64,000 bases of DNA from Flavipsychrobacter sp. Lineage in GTDB: Bacteria; Bacteroidota; Bacteroidia; Chitinophagales; Chitinophagaceae. The stretch spans positions 854,001 to 918,000 of the forward strand of contig JAWKLD010000001.1 in the NCBI GenBank assembly GCA_041392855.1, read 5' to 3'. The position numbers and the translations under genes are program-made. This document shows, piece by piece, positions 43,195 to 49,981 of the stretch; within the stretch, counting starts at the first letter, position 1; each line of letters starts with the position of its first letter. The notes under the pieces were generated by a model. The model was given only the letters and a program-made list of their open reading frames with translations. It searched no databases and was not told where the DNA came from.

Positions 43195-44193
43195 TTAGGG
43201 ATGAATATCGGATAAAATTTCTTTAAAATATGTTAGAGTTTCTGAAAAACCTTTTGTAGAACGACCTCCTGAGGCATTAAAATGACCGCCTCCGTTAAAA
43301 TATTCACGTGCAAAGCTGCTTACATCAAAATCGCCTTTGCTCCTGAAGGAGAATTTCACTTCATTATTTCCTCGCTCTGTAATTAAGGTAGCAAACTTAA
43401 TACCTCTTATGCTTAAGGGGTAGTTGACCAATCCTTCCAGATCACTGGTGTTCACCTCAAAAAGCTTTAAGTCTTTTTTCTCTAAAGCGATCACGGCAGA
43501 GTTAAGGTGGGGTAGTATCTCCATTTTTTCAAGCAGTACATAACCTATAAACTGCATTCGTTTTACCGACCAAGAGTCATATACTTCTTCATGTATTTTG
43601 GCATGATCTAAGCCCTTGTGTTTTAGGTCAGCAATCATTTCATGCACACTTGCCGATGTTATAGTAAAACGGAAAGAGCCGGTATCAGTCATTAAGCCCG
43701 TATATAAACATTCTGCAATATTCAGGTCTATCAGCTCATTATCATTATATAGATTAATGAAGTCGTAGACCATTTCGCAGGTGCTACTTTTCTCCGGTAT
43801 GCTCATACCATAGTCCCATACAGGGTCTGGCATGAGGTGGTGGTCTATTAGTACCTTGGGTTGTGGAGCTGCCGCTAGTGCATCAGAGAGTTTTCCTGTA
43901 CGGCTAAAAGCATTGAAATCAAGACAGAAAATAAGGTCAGCATCAGCTAATAGTTGCTCAGAAACTTTTTGTTCTGCCTCATAGTTGTATAACTCTTCGA
44001 TACCAGGCATCCACATCAAGAAGTCGGGTAGTTCACTTGGAGAAACCGAGGATACTTTGTGTCCTTTTTTGGTAAGGTAATGATGCAATCCCAACATGCT
44101 ACCTATAGCATCACCATCAGGTTTGTGATGTGTGGTTATAAATATCTTCTTAGGATGTTGTAGTAACGAAAAAACGTCTTGTACGGGTTGCAT
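43195..44193 (-). CDS. nrnA: DHH-family phosphoesterase, NrnA-like oligoribonuclease/pAp phosphatase
   Basis: Degrades short oligoribonucleotides (nanoRNA) and often dephosphorylates 3'-phosphoadenosine 5'-phosphate. The 332-residue protein has the N-terminal motifs THHKPDGDAIGSMLG and CLDFN, the DHH motif LIDHHLMPD, the fourth-motif region LMTDTGSFRF, and the C-terminal DHHA1 GGGHFNASGGRS. Length matches NrnA. It is the first gene of the FKBP/M1/mutS transcription unit. It is divergent from ndk with about 130 bp between. Confidence 0.92.
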   Translation of the reverse strand: MQPVQDVFSLLQHPKKIFITTHHKPDGDAIGSMLGLHHYLTKKGHKVSSVSPSELPDFLMWMPGIEELYNYEAEQKVSEQLLADADLIFCLDFNAFSRTGKLSDALAAAPQPKVLIDHHLMPDPVWDYGMSIPEKSSTCEMVYDFINLYNDNELIDLNIAECLYTGLMTDTGSFRFTITSASVHEMIADLKHKGLDHAKIHEEVYDSWSVKRMQFIGYVLLEKMEILPHLNSAVIALEKKDLKLFEVNTSDLEGLVNYPLSIRGIKFATLITERGNNEVKFSFRSKGDFDVSSFAREYFNGGGHFNASGGRSTKGFSETLTYFKEILSDIHP

Positions 44194-44281
44194 TATATTA
44201 TCCTGTCAATGTTAGTGGGCAAATGTAAGCATCAATAGTTATCTATCCATATGTATTAATACTAAAGTTGTAAATAAACAG

Positions 44282-44289
44282 TACATTTG
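44282..44289 (+). promoter_or_regulatory. Candidate ndk -7 promoter element
   Basis: TACATTTG is an exact TANNTTTG and is followed by CGCCC, 34 nt before the ndk start. No good -33 TTTG is placed correctly. Confidence 0.4.
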
Positions 44290-44323
44290 CGCCCAACAAT
44301 CAAAAAACGTTTAAATATATAGT

Positions 44324-44740
44324 ATGTCTAATCGCACTTTTACAATGATCAAGCCTGATGCTACTGCTGCAGGAAACATTGGAAACATTCTACAAATGAT
44401 TAATGCTGCTGGTTTCAGAATAGTGGCTATGAAGTACACTAAGATGAGCAAAGAGCAAGCTGGTCAGTTTTACGAAGTACATAAAGAGCGTCCATTCTAT
44501 GGCGAATTAACTGATTTTATGAGTAGTGGTTCTATCGTAGCGGCTATTTTAGAAAAAGATAACGCTGTTGCTGATTTCAGAGCATTAATAGGTGCTACTA
44601 ACCCTGCAGAAGCTGCTGAAGGTACTATCCGTAAGAAGTATGCTACTTCTATTGGTGAGAATGCTGTTCACGGTTCTGATAGTGATGAGAATGCTGCTAT
44701 TGAAGGTAACTTCTTCTTTAGCGGTTTGGAAAGATTCTAA
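44324..44740 (+). CDS. ndk: Nucleoside diphosphate kinase
   Basis: Equilibrates NDP/NTP pools by a phospho-histidine intermediate. The 138-residue protein has the start RTFTMIKPDA, the active-site motif GENAVHGSDS with phosphorylated His116, and the ending FFFSGLERF. Length and spacing are normal. It is monocistronic with its own promoter and a terminator 20 bp after the stop. No anomalies. Confidence 0.98.
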   Translation: MSNRTFTMIKPDATAAGNIGNILQMINAAGFRIVAMKYTKMSKEQAGQFYEVHKERPFYGELTDFMSSGSIVAAILEKDNAVADFRALIGATNPAEAAEGTIRKKYATSIGENAVHGSDSDENAAIEGNFFFSGLERF

Positions 44741-44759
44741 TATTAATAACTTTATATGT

Positions 44760-44790
44760 AAAGGGCTATACATTTAATGTATAGCCCTTT
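44760..44790 (+). terminator. Terminator after ndk
   Basis: A perfect 14-bp stem AAAGGGCTATACAT/ATGTATAGCCCTTT (44760-44773 and 44777-44790) with a 3-nt loop. The stem is strong but the T-run is only TTT, so it may also act from the other strand for the convergent SRPBCC gene. Confidence 0.75.
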
Positions 44791-44794
44791 GCGT

Positions 44795-45292
44795 TTAGGA
44801 GTTGAGCATATGTTTCAGCCCTTCATTTTTATTTCTTAGGTCATGGCCGTTTTCGAGGTATGATTTTAGGTTGGCCAGATAAAAGGTCCAACCGTTTTGG
44901 CAGCCAATATGATAATTGACCTGAGATAGCTCATCAGTTGGTATTTCACTTTGGGTAAGCATAACAATGGTTTTGTCCAGCACTTTACCTATTTCTACAG
45001 TTACTATACCTGCATTGCCGAAAGTAAAAGATAGCTTATCGATACCATTGGCAGATAGTACTTCGCCTTTTTCCATTACGTCGTCGCCATAGCCATGCCA
45101 TAGCCATTCATATTTATCTCCGCTATGTATGTTCTCGTGTTTAGCCCTTTTTTTATCAGCTGAATAATAAAAGGTGGCAGACCGTAAAAACCATTTTTCT
45201 AAAATATCAGGTATCGTCCAAGCCAGATAAACGGCATCAGCAGGTACATTAATATCTATCTTTTTTACAAACTTGCTCCAGTCAAAACTCAT
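44795..45292 (-). CDS. SRPBCC/START-like (AHSA1-type) protein
   Basis: A 165-residue soluble protein from the ATG at 45292 (MSFDWSKFVKKIDIN). It has the AHSA1-like pattern INVPADAVYLAWTIPDILEKWF, a central YEWLWHGYGDDV and a C-terminal helix with NGWTFYLANLKSYLENG, typical of the helix-grip fold that binds hydrophobic ligands or acts as stress-related chaperone partner. The upstream 20 codons in the same frame are hydrophobic but not conserved-looking; they overlap a terminator. Function not determined. Confidence 0.8.
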   Translation of the reverse strand: MSFDWSKFVKKIDINVPADAVYLAWTIPDILEKWFLRSATFYYSADKKRAKHENIHSGDKYEWLWHGYGDDVMEKGEVLSANGIDKLSFTFGNAGIVTVEIGKVLDKTIVMLTQSEIPTDELSQVNYHIGCQNGWTFYLANLKSYLENGHDLRNKNEGLKHMLNS

Positions 45293-45328
45293 AAGCTCTG
45301 TTATTGAAACAACTAATATACTATAAAC

Positions 45329-45356
45329 AAAAAAAAGCAGGTGTTCATACACCTGC
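45329..45356 (-). terminator. Terminator after the poly-Asp sorting-domain protein
   Basis: GCAGGTGT (45337-45344) pairs with ACACCTGC (45349-45356) around TCAT, followed on the minus strand by eight Ts (45329-45336). It ends the transcript of the gene at 45377-45724. Confidence 0.9.
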
Positions 45357-45376
45357 CTAAATAATATATTTAAGTT

Positions 45377-45724
45377 TTATTTGTTTTTACTTCGGTGGTC
45401 GACTACCTTTTTGATACCCAGTCCAACGCCTGCAACAGCTAGGAAAGAAAGCCCTCCGTCTAGAGGTATGTCATTTCCATCATCGTCGTCGTCGTCTCCA
45501 TCATCATCATCATCACCGTTGTTATAATCTTTCCACTTCTTCCTTTTGATAGATTTGTCTCCATTAGGAGTACTTTCAAATGATTTGAAAATATCTACAA
45601 TATCCTCAATAGTAGACGCGATGTTACTAAATGAATTGTTGACTATAGCTGCAGAACTATTTGTTGGGCTCATGACCATAAATAAGGCCACTACCAACAT
45701 TATAGCAATGTTGTGAATTCTCAT
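45377..45724 (-). CDS. Exported poly-Asp protein with PLDGG (PID-CTERM-like) sorting tail
   Basis: A 115-residue protein from the ATG at 45724. Signal peptide at 1-25; a helical middle; an extremely acidic stretch at 71-82 (eleven Asp and one Gly); then DIPLDGG (85-91), a hydrophobic helix at about 92-105 and a basic end KKVVDHRSKNK. This order (motif, single transmembrane segment, basic tail) is that of exosortase substrates; PLDGG resembles the PID-CTERM motif of Bacteroidota. The acid run could bind Ca2+ or other cations. It neighbours a related protein at 45838 and an exosortase gene. An upstream start adds 18 unrelated residues. Confidence 0.8.
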   Translation of the reverse strand: MRIHNIAIMLVVALFMVMSPTNSSAAIVNNSFSNIASTIEDIVDIFKSFESTPNGDKSIKRKKWKDYNNGDDDDDGDDDDDDGNDIPLDGGLSFLAVAGVGLGIKKVVDHRSKNK

Positions 45725-45837
45725 ACTTTCCTCTTTGTTGCAAATAAATGGCTCTATATAGCATCTCTGCTTGGGCAAATATACTATATATAGATTTATT
45801 CAACGGATTAACAAATTGAAAAGTAGAGTGTTAGCTA

Positions 45838-46122
45838 CTATTTATCCGTATTTTTCTTGCTTTTGCGCTTAGCTACAGCTTTTTTAATGCCAAGACCAGC
45901 TCCGGCAACTGCAAGTAAACTCAATCCTCCGTCAAGAGGTACATCATTACCGCCACAGTTGTGGTTACAGCCATAGTACCAGCAGTACCATGTATGGCTA
46001 TGGTAGCCACAGCCACAGCTGCTACCGCCCCAACCCCAAGTTGCATTAGAGGTTTTTGGCATTGCCAAAAGCATGAAGACTAGGATGAATGTTACTTTAC
46101 TAAGTTGTTTAAAGAGTTTCAT
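45838..46122 (-). CDS. Small exported Cys/His/aromatic protein with PLDGG sorting tail
   Basis: A 94-residue precursor. Signal peptide about 1-27. The mature core, about 30 residues, is extraordinary: Cys at 36, 38, 47, 52, 56, His at 41, 43, 54, and many Trp/Tyr/Gly (core begins WGWGGSSCGCGYHSHTWYC). Then NDVPLDGG (59-66), hydrophobic helix about 67-80, and basic end KKAVAKRKSKK. The PLDGG tail is nearly the same as that of the poly-Asp protein. Likely a small exported metal-binding or disulfide-rich surface peptide processed by the adjacent exosortase. Function unknown. Confidence 0.8.
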   Translation of the reverse strand: MKLFKQLSKVTFILVFMLLAMPKTSNATWGWGGSSCGCGYHSHTWYCWYYGCNHNCGGNDVPLDGGLSLLAVAGAGLGIKKAVAKRKSKKNTDK

Positions 46123-46182
46123 GTGTTTTAGTTTTACTTTTTGTGCGCTGTTTACTTTTTTGTTTTTGAATCTTTGTGTTTT

Positions 46183-46566
46183 CTATTCTTTATTCAATTT
46201 CGTTAATACATATATCATTAATAAGGGTAGTGGACTGCAAAAGGCATATCTCAATGTGCTTATAATATCTAAAAAGCTTTTATTGAACCATTGCCATTGC
46301 CAAGTGATGATGCCTACTAGTATTAGCACTACTATAAAAGCAGTATATATCAGTAGCCACAATCGCTTTGTCCAACTGTGTGGGTGTTTTTTCCATCCCC
46401 AGTAGCCTACAACCAAGGTCAAAGACAATATGATCAAATGACCTGTTTGGCGTATCATTGCAGGGATAATTCTGGCAGCCATGCCTTCTGAAAATAGCTG
46501 ATGATCTACCCAGCATATCAGTGTGATGGCAATAGCTGATATCCAAAGTCGTTGCTTATACGTCAC
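46183..46566 (-). CDS. Four-helix membrane protein partnered with the exosortase
   Basis: A 127-residue inner-membrane protein from a GTG at 46566, with about four hydrophobic segments (near 7-25, 36-58, 68-92, 105-122) and few charged residues. It overlaps the exosortase gene's 3' end by 11 bp, so the pair is translationally coupled. Accessory membrane proteins next to exosortases are known in Bacteroidota (for example those beside XrtF-type enzymes), but I cannot match this one to a named family with confidence. It is intact. Confidence 0.65.
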   Translation of the reverse strand: MTYKQRLWISAIAITLICWVDHQLFSEGMAARIIPAMIRQTGHLIILSLTLVVGYWGWKKHPHSWTKRLWLLIYTAFIVVLILVGIITWQWQWFNKSFLDIISTLRYAFCSPLPLLMIYVLTKLNKE

Positions 46567-47077
46567 TTACTTTAATTTTTCGGACATACAATAACCAGCC
46601 TGCAAATACTACCGCATAGATCACTATTTTAAAAGCATAGTGATGAGCAAATTGTGTCATAGAGTGGCTTTGATAGTACATTACAGCCAATAAAGCTGTT
46701 CGTACCAGATTTAGTAGATAGATAACCAATGTACCCACTACAATAAAGCCTAACATCTTTTTCCAATTGCTAGGTATGCACAGTATAAACCCTATATAAA
46801 GAACTATTAATTCTAAACCGTTGCATTCGGGAGCTATATTTACTGACCGTATATTGTCAATAAGTATGCTAGACCCTTGTGCCGTAACTGTGTTGAAAAA
46901 TGGTTGTAGTAACTTAATCGTTCCGGTTTGTACCGCAGCTGTCAGTTGTTCGTCGGGGATTCCTATTCGTTCCAGTAAGAGATGATATAGTAATTTCTAA
47001 CCGATGAACAATATGAGAGCTCTGATAACAAATGGTTTTGCGCTTGGTGGCAAAACATTCTTAAGACCAATACTCAT
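46556..47077 (-). pseudogene. Exosortase-family gene with a premature amber codon
   Basis: Reading the minus strand in one frame from ATG at 47077 to the TGA at 46556 gives 173 codons, one of which, codon 27 (46997-46999), is TAG. The rest reads as an exosortase: Cys85 in IAPECNGLELIVLY, Arg126 in LLNLVRTALL and His145/146 in FAHHYAFKI are the catalytic triad, with several membrane helices and length typical of Bacteroidota exosortases. The context FIG-TAG-KLLYHLL suggests an original TGG (Trp). After the TAG no ATG, GTG or TTG occurs before codon 108, beyond the catalytic Cys, so simple restart cannot rescue activity. A sequencing error or readthrough is possible. It overlaps the membrane protein gene downstream. 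Confidence 0.85.
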
Positions 47078-47273
47078 AAGTTCAACAAGTTACAATTACT
47101 CCCTGAAACTCTATATGTAATTTTCTCTGAGGTGTTGTAAATACCTCTAATCCTACTACAAAGGTGTGCTTTTTTTCTTACATATGGAATTTTTTTTGCT
47201 GCTTAACAACTCGTTAAGAAAAAAAACTGTATTTCAATGGGGTTATGTATTTGATTATCAACCCTGTTTGCCG

Positions 47274-48605
47274 CTATTCTGGACGAGGGGTTATCCAGCT
47301 ATGATGTTTAAAGTGAAGCCATGGTTCAGTGGCTAAATCTACCTCAGGGTCAATTATTAGTCTTTCGGGTTTGCCATTCAAGGAGCAATAGCAGTATCCA
47401 TGTACTGCTACGTCATATCCTTCTTTTTTATATTTTTCTTTGAGTAGTTGTGCAAATTGCCATATCATGTCAGGGTGGTGGGCAACGTCTTTCACCTGAA
47501 AAGGAGCTAAATAGTCATCAGGGGTTACGGTCCATTTTTGATCGTTTTTTTTATCTTTTACTATATAGTAAGAGCGACCTCTTTTGGTACGTAGCATCAT
47601 TCTCCATGCCATTTTATGTCCTTCCTCTGTCCACGCTACGTCCCCTTCTATGAAATGATGGCGAATGGGTAAGCATATTTGCCATATGAAATAAATGCTG
47701 AATATACCTACAATCAGCCTGCGTATATGCAGGGTGGGGACTTTATAGTCTGCTGTAAAGGACTTAGGCGTTTTTAATAGGTTGTCAAATTCTTCTCCAG
47801 GATAAAAGAATACCGCTAAGCTCATAGCCATATAAGGGAAACTGCCTATGCCAAAGGTAGCAGAGTTGAAGAAATGGAAGAATAACATGGCAAACATGGC
47901 ATATTTTCTTGTCTTCTTCCATAACAATGCCGGTGTTATCAATAAGTCGAACAGTAGGCCTCCATAAGCAACAAACCAAGGGAACCATGCCGTACCGTAT
48001 AGTTTACCTATATATGGTATGGACGCTTTTTTTGAAAACCACAGTTTTATGGGCATCGCTTGAAGCCAATCAGGGTTCATCTTTGCTATGGCGGCAAATG
48101 TATACATAATGCCTATCTGTATTATGAACACAAGAATATACCATCTAGCACAGGTATAAGCAGGGGAAACATGTCTCCATTTTACATCTAAGGAGGCTCT
48201 TTTATTAGCGGGCATTAATGTCATCAGCCAGCAAAGTATCACCATTAGGTAATAGTGATTATTGTAATGGTTCTTTTGAGAAAAATAGAAGCCTGTCCAC
48301 AGTATGGCCATTATTATTGATGCCGGCCTGTAAAACCAACCTAAAGCAATGAGTAGGGCACATAGTAGCATTATGGCATAGTACCAGTACATGATCGGTC
48401 CATGTAGCGCGTGTAAGAACTCGAAACCTATAAATGTAAAATTATACTGTGTGGTTATATATACTTCTTTTACCCACCCACTGGTTAGTGCGCCTAAAAA
48501 CTCGAAAGACATCACCAAGCCAAACAGTATTCTGAATACAATAAGAGATCCATTGTTTATAGGCGTAAATAGGTAATGGTGTGTTTTAGACAATCTGTTG
48601 GACAT
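47274..48605 (-). CDS. HTTM-domain protein, vitamin K-dependent gamma-carboxylase homologue
   Basis: A 443-residue membrane protein from the ATG at 48605. Its N-terminal three quarters have about seven to nine helices of the HTTM type (GSLIVFRILFGLVMSFEFL, quoted in part) with PDWLQAMPIKLWFSKK in a connecting loop; the C-terminal about 120 residues form a soluble beta-type domain with EGDVAWTEEGHKMAWRMML. This is the architecture of bacterial homologues of gamma-glutamyl carboxylase. A carboxylation reaction is not proven for bacterial members. It lies just upstream of the exosortase locus on the same strand, 197 bp away. Confidence 0.85.
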   Translation of the reverse strand: MSNRLSKTHHYLFTPINNGSLIVFRILFGLVMSFEFLGALTSGWVKEVYITTQYNFTFIGFEFLHALHGPIMYWYYAIMLLCALLIALGWFYRPASIIMAILWTGFYFSQKNHYNNHYYLMVILCWLMTLMPANKRASLDVKWRHVSPAYTCARWYILVFIIQIGIMYTFAAIAKMNPDWLQAMPIKLWFSKKASIPYIGKLYGTAWFPWFVAYGGLLFDLLITPALLWKKTRKYAMFAMLFFHFFNSATFGIGSFPYMAMSLAVFFYPGEEFDNLLKTPKSFTADYKVPTLHIRRLIVGIFSIYFIWQICLPIRHHFIEGDVAWTEEGHKMAWRMMLRTKRGRSYYIVKDKKNDQKWTVTPDDYLAPFQVKDVAHHPDMIWQFAQLLKEKYKKEGYDVAVHGYCYCSLNGKPERLIIDPEVDLATEPWLHFKHHSWITPRPE

Positions 48606-48641
48606 AGTAATACGATATGTGCTAAAATACATTTTGTACAT

Positions 48642-48667
48642 AAAAAAAGCCGGCTTGTAGCCGACTT
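48642..48667 (-). terminator. Terminator after the cysteine desulfurase gene
   Basis: Minus-strand AAAGTCGGCT/AGCCGGCTTT form a 10-bp stem with one wobble and a 3-nt loop, followed by a T-run. The gene ends at 48689. Confidence 0.85.
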
Positions 48668-48688
48668 TATATGAAATGTGATTATTGA

Positions 48689-49819
48689 TTAAAGTAGATC
48701 TTTCAGCTTATTAATAAAGATGTCCACTTCTTCTTTGGTGTTATGTTTGCAGAAAGAAATACGTACCGGAGCTAATTGATCTGCTTCTGCTCCGTATAGA
48801 GATTGGATCACATGGCTTACTGTTGATGCTCCACTGCTACAAGCGCTACCGCCACTTACACATATACCTGCCATATCCAAGTTCATCATGAGCATTTCTG
48901 TTTTTTCACTGGCAGGAAAGGCAACACTCAATACAGTATATAAACAGTTGCCTTCTGCATCACCATTCAGTCTAGCGTTAGGGAAGTTTGCTTTTATCTG
49001 CTCAATAGCATATTGCTTTAGGTCTAAGATATATGCTTTATCTGCATCATGGTTTTTAGTGGCAATTTCAAGTGCTTTGGCAAAACCAATGATACCATAC
49101 AAATTCTCTGTACCTGCACGCATATTACGTTCTTGTGCTCCGCCAACTAGTAGTGGCTTGATAGATATATCTGCATTGATATATAATATTCCTGCTCCTT
49201 TTGGGCCATGAAATTTATGGCCTGATGCACTTGCGAAATGTACCTTAAGGCTATCAAAATTGATAGGGTAGTGACCAATGGTCTGTACCATATCGCAATG
49301 AAGAATTGCGTTATACTTTTCGCATAAATCACCTACTGCTTCAATATTTAAGAGGTTGCCAATTTCATTATTAGCATGCATTAGCGTTACTAAAGTCTTC
49401 TCATTACTGGCTAATAATTCTTCTAGATGAGCTAGATCCACATGGCCATTATCCAAGAGCTTTACGAGGCTCACTTTAGCTTGGTCTGTAGCACCAAGGC
49501 GTTCTACATTATATAAAGTAGCATGGTGCTCAATACCTGTAGAAATAACATGCTTACATCCTAGATCTTTTACGGCACAATTAATGGCAGTATTGCTACT
49601 TTCTGTTCCTCCAGAGGTAAAGAATATTTCACTAGGGTGTGCTCCTAGTATTTTAGCAACAGTTTTTCTTGCAGTTTCTACGGCAATTTTAGTCTCTCTA
49701 CCGTAGGAATATATTGATGATGGATTACCAAACTTCTCCGTCAAATAAGGCATCATCGCTTCCAGTACGTCAGGAGAAAGAGATGTTGTCGCTGCGTTAT
49801 CAAAATATATTCTTTGCAT
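48689..49819 (-). CDS. Cysteine desulfurase (IscS/NifS family)
   Basis: A 376-residue PLP enzyme that takes sulfur from cysteine for Fe-S clusters and thiolated tRNA. Start MQRIYFDNAATT; PLP-binding Lys in SASGHKFHGPKGAG (about residue 200); catalytic loop Cys in CVSGGSACSSGAS. The loop is long enough for an IscS-type enzyme. The ATG at 49819 is preferred; an upstream start adds 14 residues. No iscU or scaffold gene is adjacent, so its partner is elsewhere. Confidence 0.92.
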   Translation of the reverse strand: MQRIYFDNAATTSLSPDVLEAMMPYLTEKFGNPSSIYSYGRETKIAVETARKTVAKILGAHPSEIFFTSGGTESSNTAINCAVKDLGCKHVISTGIEHHATLYNVERLGATDQAKVSLVKLLDNGHVDLAHLEELLASNEKTLVTLMHANNEIGNLLNIEAVGDLCEKYNAILHCDMVQTIGHYPINFDSLKVHFASASGHKFHGPKGAGILYINADISIKPLLVGGAQERNMRAGTENLYGIIGFAKALEIATKNHDADKAYILDLKQYAIEQIKANFPNARLNGDAEGNCLYTVLSVAFPASEKTEMLMMNLDMAGICVSGGSACSSGASTVSHVIQSLYGAEADQLAPVRISFCKHNTKEEVDIFINKLKDLL

Positions 49820-49931
49820 ATGCTTTATTGAATGGGTAAAAATCGTGCGCGAAGCTACCAAAATCTCTTCAATTTATTGGTAGATACATCCATTCAAGGG
49901 GGTAATACGTCATTTTTTCGCGTATAAAGCT

Positions 49932-49957
49932 TCAGCCACGCTATATGGCGTGGCTGA
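49932..49957. other. Hairpin between dnaB and the cysteine desulfurase gene
   Basis: TCAGCCACGC (49932-49941) pairs with GCGTGGCTGA (49948-49957). No T-run follows on either strand, so terminator function after dnaB is possible but unproven. Confidence 0.4.
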
Positions 49958-49981
49958 TGTATGTTGTATCTATTTACCTAT

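Noticed and set aside
45470..45520. ATC/GTC-type trinucleotide repeat near 45480 as a mobile or slippage repeat
   Set aside because: It is the Asp-codon run of the poly-Asp protein in frame; length variation is possible but the sequence is coding.
46280..46546. Second minus-strand frame of 88 codons overlapping the exosortase partner
   Set aside because: The other frame (46183-46566) has a clear four-helix pattern and coupling with the exosortase; this one is its out-of-frame shadow.
46556..46756. Independent 66-residue gene from the ATG at 46756
   Set aside because: This is only the C-terminal third of the exosortase frame, which continues upstream to the ATG at 47077 with catalytic Cys; it lacks the catalytic Cys and its own promoter is not evident.
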